Notes under the pieces: generated by a model
The model's input: only the letters and a program-made list of their open reading frames with translations
What the model was told of the DNA's origin: nothing
Database searches by the model: none
Part shown: positions 50,601-57,616 of the stretch, one piece after another
How positions within the stretch are numbered: position 1 is the first letter of the stretch
Layout of the letters: each line of letters begins with the position of its first letter
Program-made: the position numbers and the translations under genes
Assembly (NCBI GenBank): GCA_000473305.1
Contig: CP006772.1
Coordinates: forward strand, 1,302,001-1,366,000
DNA length: 64,000 bases
Source: Bacteroidales bacterium CF
GTDB taxonomy: Bacteria; Bacteroidota; Bacteroidia; Bacteroidales; UBA932
Direction: 5' to 3'

Positions 50601-50614
50601 TTCCTACATTTCAT
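47609..50614 (-). CDS. susC: SusC-family TonB-dependent outer-membrane receptor
   Basis: A 1001-residue transporter. Signal peptide to about 31, carboxypeptidase-regulatory-like beta domain (about 34-110; GTIVDENNVPVAGAAVLEKG), TonB-box/plug region (VLVIGYGSVKKNDLTGSV; PLIVLDGVPIDNNS; DASATAIYGSRASNGVIIITT, about 115-245) and a 22-stranded barrel ending in LGLSLNF. Together with SusD it imports maltooligosaccharides using TonB energy. First gene of the structural operon, with a candidate -7 box at 50655-50662. No N-terminal anti-sigma-binding (STN) domain is present, consistent with control by a SusR-type regulator. Confidence 0.96.
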   Translation of the reverse strand: MKCRNIYLEKLSHLCALSIVFMMFSFSLYAQNEKRITGTIVDENNVPVAGAAVLEKGTTKGVFSNADGYFELSVSENSVLEFSFIGFFTQEIPVKGKVTLRVVMKEDAQSLSEVLVIGYGSVKKNDLTGSVTAIDSKKFTQGVVSNPASLITGKVAGVQIISNGGRAGDGNRIRIRGGASLNASNDPLIVLDGVPIDNNSISGMTSPLSTINPNDIESMNILKDASATAIYGSRASNGVIIITTKKASKDQKFRIDFSSQNSIATIARTVDLLSADEFREAVTREAAKNPLTEQMYLGYLGNASTDWQKEIFRNAFTTDNNISINDCISNFLPYRVSAGFFSQDGTLKTDNMKRGTLSLSLSPKFFDDHLSVNMNLKGTYSHSRFGNGDAIGAALRMDPTKPVKADGFDNYNGYWNWLSGSNGNVNTMATKNPVALLYGKDDQADVYRSIGNIQLDYKLHFLPELRANVNFGYDISQGTGDKYILPWSPEKYAQKGEYSQFKQEKQNILLEYYLNYTKEINEDNRIEVMAGYTYQDWKTTDYSFAVTDYAKENVITAASTFPQTTNRNTLISFYGRLNYNFKDKYLLTATLRRDGSSRFGSDNRWGTFPSVALAWRLKEEGFLKNIDAISNLKLRVGYGVTGQQEGIGNYDHIAKYTYSDPTARVQFGNQFYYLWRPDGYDPQRKWEQTATTNIGIDWGFNDNRVSGSIDYYYKHTTDLLNEIPVPMGSNFINKIVKNIGSLDNRGIEANVNYVALDKKDMRWDIGFNITYNHTEISKLSMNDGPESTYIGAPVSKISGGTSSTIQIHSVGYAPYSFYVYKQLYDVDGKPIEGAYADMNGNGKLDDGDLYRYKSPEPDVYMGLNTSFSYKKLTIATALRASLGNYAYNNVNSDMGNYSQTLNPNNFLMNTIRDINNTGFYNKQLFSDYYIENASFLKMDYLQFMYDLGKFSGIADLKLNFSIQNVFTITKYKGIDPEIAGGIDNNFYPNPRTFSLGLSLNF

Positions 50615-50654
50615 TGAATATGAATATAATAAGTTTGGTTAAATAGTGCTTAAA

Positions 50655-50662
50655 CAAAATTA
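50655..50662 (-). promoter_or_regulatory. Candidate -7 box (TAATTTTG) for the sus operon
   Basis: Exact TAnnTTTG match on the - strand, 40 bp before the susC ATG, in the 161-bp gap after the SusR-like gene. Confidence 0.5.
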
Positions 50663-50775
50663 AACACAAATATTCGAGAAAAATAATTCTCAAAAGTGAA
50701 TCTAAATTTGTTCAGATATCAAATAGCAGTAAAACAAAAAGATAGGGCAAATTTAACAGGTCGATAATCTAAATT

Positions 50776-52419
50776 TTATCTACCAATTTTCATAACCTGC
50801 TCCTCAAAAGAGTCTTTATAAAGAGATTTGTTTTTTAGCTTAGAACGGTATGTGTATACTGTTGTTATAGAAAAACGTAAAAAGAGGGCTATCTGAGAGC
50901 TGTCATTTATACCGAGTCTTATAAGAGCATAAATTCGCAACTCAGTATTTAATATCTCTCCGGGTTTTGAATTCTGTTTCTCTCCTTCAGGAAAAAGGGC
51001 ATTGAACTCTTCAATAAAAGTAGGATATAACCTCAGGAACGTCTCATCAAAATTTGTAAAAAAATTGTTCAGCTCATTATTTATAAATTGAGGAGATCTA
51101 AGTTCACTGTATAGCTCCTCCATTTTACCCTCACGGGTATAACGGTTCAATGTACGACGGTAATTATCAAGTTTTTCAATATAATGAGAACAAAGATCAA
51201 TGAACTTTGTCAAATATGTATCTTTTAAAAGGCTTGCTTCAGATAGTTTCCGGTTAACTTCAAGTAATTCGGTATTCAAGAGATACATCTGTTCATTGGA
51301 TTTGTGCAGATCCTGATTTGTCTCTGAAAGCTTGCTCCTTATATGTGTGATCCGTTGCATATACCTGTATACAAATATGATTGCAATCACCAGAAGGACA
51401 GAGAGAATACTTACAAGTAAGAGATAAAGTTTGAGCTCTTTTTTCTGCGTTTTTGCTTTTGTTTGATATGCAGAATCTATGATGGGGAAAATTTTTGTTA
51501 TCTCGTATGTACGGAAGCGGGAATTGCAGAAAACGGCATCTTCCATTGATGATTGAATGCAATGGTATGCATTGTCAATATCTCCCTCTTTAAATAGCAG
51601 TAAAGCGAGCGACTGCATAGATGTGTTTTCCTTGACTGCGTTCTTGATATCATAAATGGCTGAGAGTGCATAGTATTTTTTCTGGAGTTCGACATTACCC
51701 TCCTTCTTATATATATTAGCCAGAATACTTGAGAGAATAGCCCTGTTATGGTCTTCTTTTGAGGAATTCTTTAGAAGCTCTGAAACAATAGCTTCAGCCT
51801 CTTTTGTCTTATTCTCCTCGGCGAATTTCTCCGCAATCCATAACTGATAGTCTCTCGTATCAGGGGAAGCGGTAATTATCAGAGAGTCGGCATATATCCG
51901 ACTTAACCTGAAATAATCATTGTCCCGGTCATTTTGCGCCTCTGCATAATATCTGTATAAACGCTTATATGCATTATAGTAACTGAATAAATACTCTGCC
52001 GGCAGGGTGTCAAGTTGAGATCTGTTTATGCTTGCTATCTGCTGGACTGCCTCAAAGAATTTACCGCTTTGCCAATACATAAAAGAGAGCTTAAGTTTAG
52101 TGTCCACCAGATAAACCGGATTTTCCATCCTGTATGCAAGCCTCATATTCCATTCAAGATATTGGGTTGCTGAATCTATTTGATACGAGCTGTACTCATC
52201 CTGAATGCGATTATTAAGGATATAACGTTGATTATCTGATATATCAGGCATAATCAGAAGTTTTTTAATATCCTCAATACGTTGCTCTTTATCTCTTACA
52301 TAATCTTCCTTATGCTTAAGTGTCTCGAAAAGAGCGAGTAACACAGAGTCTTTTTCGGTATTTGCATATACCGGGAGAAAGCTGAAAAAGGTTAAGAAAA
52401 GAAGAATGAGAAATCGCAT
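50776..52419 (-). CDS. susR: SusR-like membrane transcriptional regulator (DUF6377 type)
   Basis: A 547-residue protein with a signal peptide, a periplasmic TPR-like helical sensor region (about 25-320), one transmembrane helix (LKLYLLLVSILSVLLVIAIIFVY near 325-347), a cytoplasmic coiled coil and a C-terminal LuxR-like helix-turn-helix (IYALIRLGINDSSQIALFLRFSITTVYTYRSKLKNK, about 490-530). This matches SusR of the B. thetaiotaomicron starch system, an activator responding to maltose or larger sugars. It lies immediately upstream of susC in the same direction, supporting that role. SusR identity is from architecture and context. Confidence 0.78.
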   Translation of the reverse strand: MRFLILLFLTFFSFLPVYANTEKDSVLLALFETLKHKEDYVRDKEQRIEDIKKLLIMPDISDNQRYILNNRIQDEYSSYQIDSATQYLEWNMRLAYRMENPVYLVDTKLKLSFMYWQSGKFFEAVQQIASINRSQLDTLPAEYLFSYYNAYKRLYRYYAEAQNDRDNDYFRLSRIYADSLIITASPDTRDYQLWIAEKFAEENKTKEAEAIVSELLKNSSKEDHNRAILSSILANIYKKEGNVELQKKYYALSAIYDIKNAVKENTSMQSLALLLFKEGDIDNAYHCIQSSMEDAVFCNSRFRTYEITKIFPIIDSAYQTKAKTQKKELKLYLLLVSILSVLLVIAIIFVYRYMQRITHIRSKLSETNQDLHKSNEQMYLLNTELLEVNRKLSEASLLKDTYLTKFIDLCSHYIEKLDNYRRTLNRYTREGKMEELYSELRSPQFINNELNNFFTNFDETFLRLYPTFIEEFNALFPEGEKQNSKPGEILNTELRIYALIRLGINDSSQIALFLRFSITTVYTYRSKLKNKSLYKDSFEEQVMKIGR

Positions 52420-52493
52420 AAAATTGTGATTGTATTACGAATATACATAAAAACCCACAATTAATACAATGATATTTTTAAATAAAAGCAAAA

Positions 52494-52569
52494 AAATTTA
52501 CAACAATTCGGGATTACCTCGCTGTCGCTCGGTGATCCCTGGTTGGGGGTTCCAACAAAGCAAAAACTA
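52494..52569. repeat. Direct repeat unit A (76 bp)
   Basis: From AAATTTACAACAATTCGGG to AACAAAGCAAAAACTA. Nearly identical to unit B 119 bp further on, with a few substitutions. Contains an internal imperfect palindrome GGGATTACC (52510-52518) / GGTGATCCC (52531-52539), pairing with one G-U. Just after it, TAAAGG/CCTTTA (52568-52587) forms a second small hairpin. Confidence 0.8.
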
Positions 52570-52612
52570 AAGGGCTTCGCTCCTTTATTACTTACGGCGT
52601 TTACCCGCAAAT

Positions 52613-52687
52613 AAATTTACAACAATTCGGGATTACCTCGCTTTCGCTCGGTGATCCCTTTGGGGGGTTACAACAAAGCAAAAACTA
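52613..52687. repeat. Direct repeat unit B (75 bp)
   Basis: Second copy, differing mainly at CTTTCG for CTGTCG and in the GGGGGTT stretch. It keeps the GGGATTACC/GGTGATCCC palindrome. Its right end is the left arm of the large hairpin at 52674-52716. Duplication of hairpin modules suggests a small dispersed repeat family. Confidence 0.8.
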
Positions 52688-52716
52688 TAAGCTCCGTTGG
52701 AGCTGTTTTTGCTTTG
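52674..52716. terminator. Large two-part stem-loop
   Basis: CAAAGCAAAAAC (52674-52685) pairs perfectly with GTTTTTGCTTTG (52705-52716); inside, AGCTCC-GTT-GGAGCT forms a second stem with a TATA bulge between them. The T-rich right arm resembles a + strand terminator, though no gene ends just upstream on that strand. Confidence 0.5.
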
Positions 52717-52925
52717 TGATTCGGTTGGGTTGTGAACCTATCACTCTGACGAACTAAATATCAATATGTTATCTTTTCATATTTTCAATAGGTCATGAAT
52801 TGGTCACAGGAATTTTTGTCGTTTTTCCTACGGGTTCAATACCTAAAAGAATGTGTTTTTCTGGGTTCAAAATTACTCTTCTTTTTAGAATTTCCAAAAC
52901 TTTTTATTCCAGCACTTTATGATTG

Positions 52926-52972
52926 GTGCAAGGTGCAAGCTATATATATAGATATATACTTGCACCTTGCAC
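52926..52972. repeat. Perfect 14-bp inverted repeat built from a tandem heptamer
   Basis: Left arm GTGCAAGGTGCAAG (two GTGCAAG copies) and right arm CTTGCACCTTGCAC, separated by 19 bp of TA-rich sequence that can also fold on itself. Each arm is a direct repeat, giving four binding-site-like heptamers in dyad symmetry. Confidence 0.75.
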
Positions 52973-53053
52973 TAAAGGCAATGAATGCATTCACTATCTT
53001 AAATATAATATTGCCGTAATTGACCAATTCGTTTAATGTGATATCATCTAGTA

Positions 53054-53083
53054 AAAAGGATTGTCAACTTTGACAATCCTTTT
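53054..53083. terminator. Bidirectional-looking intrinsic terminator
   Basis: Perfect 13-bp stem AAAAGGATTGTCA/TGACAATCCTTTT with a 4-nt loop. On the - strand it follows the stop of the small gene at 53098 by 14 bp, as expected for its terminator. Confidence 0.8.
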
Positions 53084-53097
53084 GAATTTTAGTAACT

Positions 53098-53271
53098 CTA
53101 TTTTTCTTTTGTCACACCCTTAAATGGTTTGCCATCAGATTTTACATCAATAAATTGGCCTGTTTCACGATCTCGTTTGACCCAATTTTCGGTTTTAGGA
53201 TTATAGGTCTGAGACCTATCTCTAATTGCTCCATTGCGGTGCCCATCACCGACTTTACCATTCGTAGCCAT
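53098..53271 (-). CDS. Small conserved hypothetical protein (57 residues)
   Basis: ATG at 53271, stop TAG at 53100-53098. The product begins MATNGKVGDGHRNGAIRDRS and continues QTYNPKTENWVKRDRETGQF and DVKSDGKPFKGVTKEK. I recognise this pattern (GxGxRxGAxxxRSQxYNPKxxxWVKRDxETGxFxDVKxxxKPFKGV) as a small protein that recurs in bacteria and phages, always unnamed; function unknown. Soluble and basic. A terminator follows 14 bp after the stop. It sits in the accessory zone downstream of the IetAS pair, in the same orientation. Confidence 0.72.
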   Translation of the reverse strand: MATNGKVGDGHRNGAIRDRSQTYNPKTENWVKRDRETGQFIDVKSDGKPFKGVTKEK

Positions 53272-53483
53272 AAAAATAATTTTAATATTAAAAAAATGCC
53301 CTTGTACATAACGGAGTTAGGACAATCTGCCGGAAGGATTGGCTTTATTGAATTATGGCGGAATGCTTTGGTAATTAAAATAAACTTCTACCTTTACAAT
53401 CAGTTGAAAACTTACAATAAAGTTGGAATGCCAAAGGGTTACTAGCCCTGTTAAACTCCTACAATTTTAATACATTCCAAATA

Positions 53484-53515
53484 AATGCCTTAGAGGTTAC
53501 AGCTTCTGAGGCATT
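53484..53515 (+). terminator. Terminator-like hairpin after the ietS gene
   Basis: AATGCCTTAGAGG-TTACA-GCTTCTGAGGCATT (with G-U and one mismatch) followed on the + strand by GTTTTTATTTTAA. Lies 22 bp past the stop of the - strand subtilase gene, so it may serve as terminator in both directions. The 265 bp from 53272 to 53536 hold nothing else I can support. Confidence 0.55.
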
Positions 53516-53536
53516 GTTTTTATTTTAATAGTATTA

Positions 53537-55897
53537 TTATCCATTTAATCTGATTCGTACTTCTTCCTTTATCCTCACATTGCTATGAATAAAACTAAAA
53601 TTATCTAGCAAGTTAGTTACCTCATTATAAATATTACCTTTTTTCTTTGTATCTTTAATTGTGATAATGATACAAAATCCCTGACTTGGAGTTCGGTTTT
53701 CCATTTCACATTTTTCTTCTGTATAGTGTCGATATAATCCTTCAAGTTTGAGATACCAATTTTTAGGCGCTTTTAAAAATTTCTCTTTGTTGCCTTCTGT
53801 AAATTCGTCAAAATTGACACTCCATTTTTTTATTGGTTGAAATTTGTCTCCATATGTTATTAACATTCTTTCTGTCGCAAAAGGTGTATCAAAATCTTTA
53901 GTTGCTTTTTTGCTATAATTAGCCATTGCCAGAACATTTTGTCTTCCATCTGCACCAATAGGATTTTTTACTATAGGATTAGACATATTTCTTTCAACCT
54001 TTTCGTCATAAGAACCTAACATGACATCAATGTTGGATTGGCAGTACTCTGCGCCCTGTGATACCTCCAAAATAGGAGATGTAACTAGAGTGACAGTCAT
54101 TTCTCCATAAAAGTAGCCTTCATCATCAACCATACTTTGTGGAAAAGGGAAGTCTAAAATGTCAATAAAATTTCCTCTTTCTAGGGTATCTTGAAGAATT
54201 AGAGTAATCTCGTTAGTCTCGTTAAAGAGTATATCCTTGATGTTTGATGGAAGCCCAAAACCTGTAAATTTTATTTTATCAGCAATTGGCATCTTCATTT
54301 CTTCTGGATATTTGGCTGAGTGTATTATTAGCGCTTTTAATAAGGTAGGATTGAATGATTCGTTCAACATAGAATCAAGTCCTGATGCAATTGCAGAAAT
54401 TCTTGGTGTTGAGAAGCTTGTACCTACATTTGCCACAATACCTCCAGTAGGAGAAAAAGATTTAACTGGGTTCATGACGACCGAATTTGAAGCATTAAGT
54501 CCTACATTGCCTCCTATATGAACTACATCTGGTTTAATTATTTGTGAAGGTCCTCTTCCTATCCTCGAGAAAGGAGAAGGATTGTGTTTGTCGGCCAAAT
54601 CTGTTGCATTTTTCTCCTGAGCTATAGAACCAACAACAAGTCCTCTCACGGTATCAGCAGATTTTGTAATTCTGCCTACAGGCGCATTTACTTTGAAATT
54701 TGTACAATTCCCTGCAGATTTGCAAATTAACACATTGTTTTGTTCTTGAATTTCATCCAACGCTTTTGCAAAATCAGAGAACTCATATTGATCAATTTCA
54801 ATATTTGTTCCTAAAGACATATTCCAAACCTTGATATCTCTGTTTCGACTTATTGCATCCCATATTTGAGCAATGAGTTCATCCTCTAAGATTCTCTGTT
54901 TTTTTAAATCCGGTATTACTATTGCTTCAAAAAGTTTGCACCCCTCAAAGCCTGTATAATTTTCACCTTCTAGCTCATCTCCATAAAGTAATATCCCTGC
55001 TACAAAAGTTCCATGACTTTTATCAACATCTTCATCCGGGTAATATGTAATTTTGTCTTCATGTAACCATGGTTTCAAGTAAGGTATATCTGAAATCCCT
55101 GAATCTAATACACCCACTGTTGGATATTCGATTCCTTCCTTTGGTTGTTTTATTGGGATTGTGTCTTCAACAAATATAGCGTCCATTGTGATATCGTAGG
55201 TTGGCATTTCTGTAACTAACTGTATTCCATCAAAATCTTTGAATTCATTTAAAGCATCTTTAGTAATATCATTTATTCTATAAATATTGAGTTCACCAGA
55301 ATAAGTAGCTCCTTTGTAGTTCAATTGGTGTTCTTTACAAAATTTCTCAAATTCTTTAATAAGTACACTATTCAAGGAACTATCCCCATAATTGAAAAGT
55401 TTCACCTTTAAAACAGTATTGACAACTGTTTTTACATTAATTTGAGGCTTAAACTCGTCAACCTGCGTTATCGCAGAAATACCCACTATTATTGATTGAC
55501 TAGGAAATTTGTTGTCGGCATTAGCAATCTTCGCTGTAATTTTTTGTAAATCATCTTGATTATCAATTTTAATAAGAACTTCATCTTCGCCACTAAAACC
55601 AATTGTATTTAGTTTGCCAACATTAAATAAATTATCAATCTCTTTACGGTATGTTTTGGCTAGTGCATCCGAATTTATTTTCAGTTTTACTACGGATGGA
55701 ATATAATTATTCCGTTTCACTTTCTCCTGCAGAGAAAGTGAAACATTACCAAGAACTTGGCGAATATACATTGACTTTTCACTGATGTTTTCAACGTTTA
55801 CCCATTTCGGAAGTTTTCCATTACCACCACCCTCTGTATTCTGTTCGTCTTTCTGTCTTTTTTGAAAGAATTTAATTGGGAGATATTTTCCTGCCAT
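53537..55897 (-). CDS. ietS: S8 subtilisin-like protease, IetS-type toxin/effector
   Basis: A 786-residue cytoplasmic subtilase (no signal peptide). An unusual ~240-residue N-terminal part (QRKQ-rich start, then alpha/beta segments) precedes the peptidase domain with Asp in VGVLDSGISD (near 264), His in DKSHGTFVAGIL (near 295) and Ser in GTSFSTPRISAIASG (near 494), so the full catalytic triad is present. About 560-786 form an extra beta-rich domain. The AAA ATPase gene ends 2 bp upstream. AAA ATPase plus subtilase is the IetAS arrangement, described as a plasmid stability toxin-antitoxin pair on Agrobacterium pTiC58 and later listed among antiphage systems; IetS is the toxic member. Identity rests on architecture and pairing. 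Confidence 0.8.
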   Translation of the reverse strand: MAGKYLPIKFFQKRQKDEQNTEGGGNGKLPKWVNVENISEKSMYIRQVLGNVSLSLQEKVKRNNYIPSVVKLKINSDALAKTYRKEIDNLFNVGKLNTIGFSGEDEVLIKIDNQDDLQKITAKIANADNKFPSQSIIVGISAITQVDEFKPQINVKTVVNTVLKVKLFNYGDSSLNSVLIKEFEKFCKEHQLNYKGATYSGELNIYRINDITKDALNEFKDFDGIQLVTEMPTYDITMDAIFVEDTIPIKQPKEGIEYPTVGVLDSGISDIPYLKPWLHEDKITYYPDEDVDKSHGTFVAGILLYGDELEGENYTGFEGCKLFEAIVIPDLKKQRILEDELIAQIWDAISRNRDIKVWNMSLGTNIEIDQYEFSDFAKALDEIQEQNNVLICKSAGNCTNFKVNAPVGRITKSADTVRGLVVGSIAQEKNATDLADKHNPSPFSRIGRGPSQIIKPDVVHIGGNVGLNASNSVVMNPVKSFSPTGGIVANVGTSFSTPRISAIASGLDSMLNESFNPTLLKALIIHSAKYPEEMKMPIADKIKFTGFGLPSNIKDILFNETNEITLILQDTLERGNFIDILDFPFPQSMVDDEGYFYGEMTVTLVTSPILEVSQGAEYCQSNIDVMLGSYDEKVERNMSNPIVKNPIGADGRQNVLAMANYSKKATKDFDTPFATERMLITYGDKFQPIKKWSVNFDEFTEGNKEKFLKAPKNWYLKLEGLYRHYTEEKCEMENRTPSQGFCIIITIKDTKKKGNIYNEVTNLLDNFSFIHSNVRIKEEVRIRLNG

Positions 55898-55899
55898 AA

Positions 55900-56994
55900 T
55901 TATGATTGTTTATTTAAATAATTCCGTATTTGCCTAAGGGAGACATTCATTCTGTCTGCTATTGTAGTTTGGGGAACACCATTATCGTTAAGATATTCAA
56001 CTAATTTTTCAATAGTGAGATTACCACGATGATTAAACTCAAATAATTCAACTAAGACATCTTCATATTGCAATACTTCTCTGCCATTAATAACAGTTTG
56101 TGCTTTTGCATTATTTATTATAGTTTTAATATCCGATGGCGATTTTTCCGCAAATAATTTGGATAACCTATCAATTCTTTTATCATCAGCATTGAACTCT
56201 GTATCAAAATTACTTGTAAAAGTTTTTATCAACTTCACAATCTCCTCTTCCTTTGGCAATCCTATTTCAATTACAGTATTAAATCTTCTCCATATTGCTT
56301 TATCCAATAATTCGGAATGATTTGTTGCTGCAATAAGAATATTTTGTTTCGCAAATGAATCTATATTTTGTAAAAGGCTATTAATCACTCTTTTTAACTC
56401 TCCTAATTCGTATTGGTCATCTCTTGCTTTTGCGATAGCATCAAATTCATCTAAAAAAAGAATACATGGTTTATTGTCTGCAAAATCAAAGATTTTTCTT
56501 ATATTTTTGGCTGTATTTCCCAATAATGAGGAAACTATTGCATCAAATCTAGCTATAACTAAAGGAAGTCCCGTTTGCTCTGAAATGTATTTTGCAACAG
56601 TCGTTTTGCCACATCCCGGATTGCCATATAAAAGTAAAGAGTTTGACATTTCAACGCCCTTTTGTATTAATTGACTTTGGTATTTAACTACATTAATAAA
56701 ATCGGCAATTTTATTGTCAATTAATTTAGGGAGCACAACAGGGATACCTTCTTTTGAAGGAATGGAAACATCAACAATACTCAATCTACTTTCTTGATCA
56801 ACAGGAGTCGTTAACAATTCATCCATTGTTATTGTTGTAGCAGATCTGCTTTCGATTGCTTTAAGAATCATTTTTGACATCCTATCGTCTCCATCTTTTC
56901 CAATCTTATCTGCAAGTAATTTGGAATAGTTGAATACCTTTTTTGTGTCTTTAGCCAGTCCGCCTTCAATAATTCGTAATATTTCAGTATACAT
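55900..56994 (-). CDS. ietA: AAA ATPase, IetA-type antitoxin/regulator with C-terminal helix-turn-helix
   Basis: A 364-residue ATPase: Walker A GNPGCGKTT (near 127), Walker B CILFLDEFDA (near 180), sensor 1 in ILIAATNHSELLD, and the arginine pair in IWRRFNTVIEIG (near 235), as in FtsH/spastin-like AAA proteins. The last ~30 residues (VPQTTIADRMNVSLRQIRNYLNK) look like a helix-turn-helix. I chose ATG 56994 because a GTG at 57021 would overlap the -7 box TACCTTTG. In IetAS pairs the ATPase restrains the protease partner. The C-terminal domain raises the possibility of autoregulation at paired palindromes upstream. Confidence 0.8.
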   Translation of the reverse strand: MYTEILRIIEGGLAKDTKKVFNYSKLLADKIGKDGDDRMSKMILKAIESRSATTITMDELLTTPVDQESRLSIVDVSIPSKEGIPVVLPKLIDNKIADFINVVKYQSQLIQKGVEMSNSLLLYGNPGCGKTTVAKYISEQTGLPLVIARFDAIVSSLLGNTAKNIRKIFDFADNKPCILFLDEFDAIAKARDDQYELGELKRVINSLLQNIDSFAKQNILIAATNHSELLDKAIWRRFNTVIEIGLPKEEEIVKLIKTFTSNFDTEFNADDKRIDRLSKLFAEKSPSDIKTIINNAKAQTVINGREVLQYEDVLVELFEFNHRGNLTIEKLVEYLNDNGVPQTTIADRMNVSLRQIRNYLNKQS

Positions 56995-57020
56995 GAAAGT
57001 CTTCCTTTTATTTCTTTTCA

Positions 57021-57028
57021 CAAAGGTA
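57021..57028 (-). promoter_or_regulatory. Candidate -7 box (TACCTTTG) for ietAS
   Basis: Exact TAnnTTTG match on the - strand, 26 bp before the ATG at 56994. A TTTG lies about 15 bp further upstream as a possible, closely spaced -33 element. Confidence 0.5.
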
Positions 57029-57054
57029 AGTATTTTTTAAATACAAAATATATT

Positions 57055-57127
57055 TTACGTAATATTATTGCGATATCCGTATTGTTTTACCCATTTATCG
57101 TACATAAATAGACTTATTACGTAATAT
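57055..57127. promoter_or_regulatory. Paired palindromic sites upstream of ietA
   Basis: TTACGTAATAT occurs at 57055-57065 and again at 57117-57127, 62 bp apart (close to six helical turns). Each contains the palindrome TTACGTAA. They lie just upstream of the ietA promoter and could be operators. The rest of 57128-57390 is AT-rich with nothing I recognise. Confidence 0.45.
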
Positions 57128-57393
57128 ATTTGTTGTTTCTCAACATTTATTTATAAATACAATGTCATTATTCTAAAATAATTATAAAAGACGAAAAAAA
57201 AGCGATTGTTTACTGCGAAAATACTTAATCAAAATTGAGAAAGAGTTTAGCTATCATTACCATCCTGTTTAAATATGTTTTTATCGATACTAATGAATAT
57301 ATCTTAATATCAGTAATTTATTTTAAATACTCCTTATAAAATTTGTTGTATGCTAAAACGTTTATAATGAAACATAATTCAAAAAAACACGGT

Positions 57394-57426
57394 ATAATCT
57401 ACGTTTTACTTAAAAACGCAGATTAT
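57394..57426. promoter_or_regulatory. Inverted repeat upstream of the rteC promoter
   Basis: ATAATCTACGTTTT / AAAACGCAGATTAT around a 5-nt centre, one mismatch. It ends 14 bp before the -7 box at 57441, the usual position for an activator site. Confidence 0.45.
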
Positions 57427-57440
57427 CAGGGGTTTATTAA

Positions 57441-57448
57441 TATCTTTG
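57441..57448 (+). promoter_or_regulatory. Candidate -7 box (TATCTTTG) for rteC
   Basis: Exact TAnnTTTG match. Transcription would start near 57455, giving a 5' leader of about 160 nt with strong folding potential. Confidence 0.5.
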
Positions 57449-57496
57449 TTATCTAAACATTTGACTATGAATAATATGATCGAATGAAATTATTGC

Positions 57497-57593
57497 AAAC
57501 CTAAGATATGTTTATTAGAGCGCCACCTCAATATTGAGGATATTGCTTTTTTCAAAAGCGAAGCTATAATAGTTGTTCCGAATACTTAGGTTT
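57497..57593 (+). ncRNA. Putative structured 5' leader RNA of rteC
   Basis: A closing stem AAACCTAAG (57497-57505) / CTTAGGTTT (57585-57593) encloses two hairpins: the self-complementary CCTCAATATTGAGG (57526-57539) and GCTTTT-TTC-AAAAGC (57545-57559). The fold ends 23 nt before the rteC ATG. It matches no riboswitch I know; regulation of translation or transcription of rteC is inferred. Confidence 0.45.
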
Positions 57594-57616
57594 CAAAAAT
57601 TCATTAACAATATTAA

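Larger units (their letters stand above)
52420..53053. other. Non-coding accessory region with repeats and hairpins
   Basis: About 630 bp between the SusR-like gene and a small gene, with no convincing coding frame. It holds two 75-bp direct repeats, at least four stem-loops and an AT-rich stretch. A CGAATATA at 52438-52445 could be a weak -7 box (TATATTCG) for the SusR-like gene. A 74-codon + frame at 52795-53019 runs through a perfect palindrome and is probably not a gene. Confidence 0.6.

Noticed and set aside
52494-52687. CRISPR-like direct repeats
   Set aside because: Only two units, each about 75 bp with internal palindromes, and no array or cas genes.
52725-52760. tRNA-like fragment on the - strand (TAGTTCGTCAGAGTGATAGG)
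   Set aside because: Resembles a D-arm region, but no cloverleaf, anticodon stem or acceptor stem can be completed.
52795-53019. 74-codon + strand frame
   Set aside because: Runs through the 14-bp palindrome, low-complexity hydrophobic product, no start context or homology I recognise.
53155-53445. 96-codon + strand frame
   Set aside because: Lies antisense to the well-patterned 57-residue gene and has no family features.
57019-57021. GTG start extending the IetA-like protein by nine residues
   Set aside because: The codon overlaps the candidate -7 box and the extra residues are a low-complexity Lys/Arg stretch; ATG 56994 is preferred.
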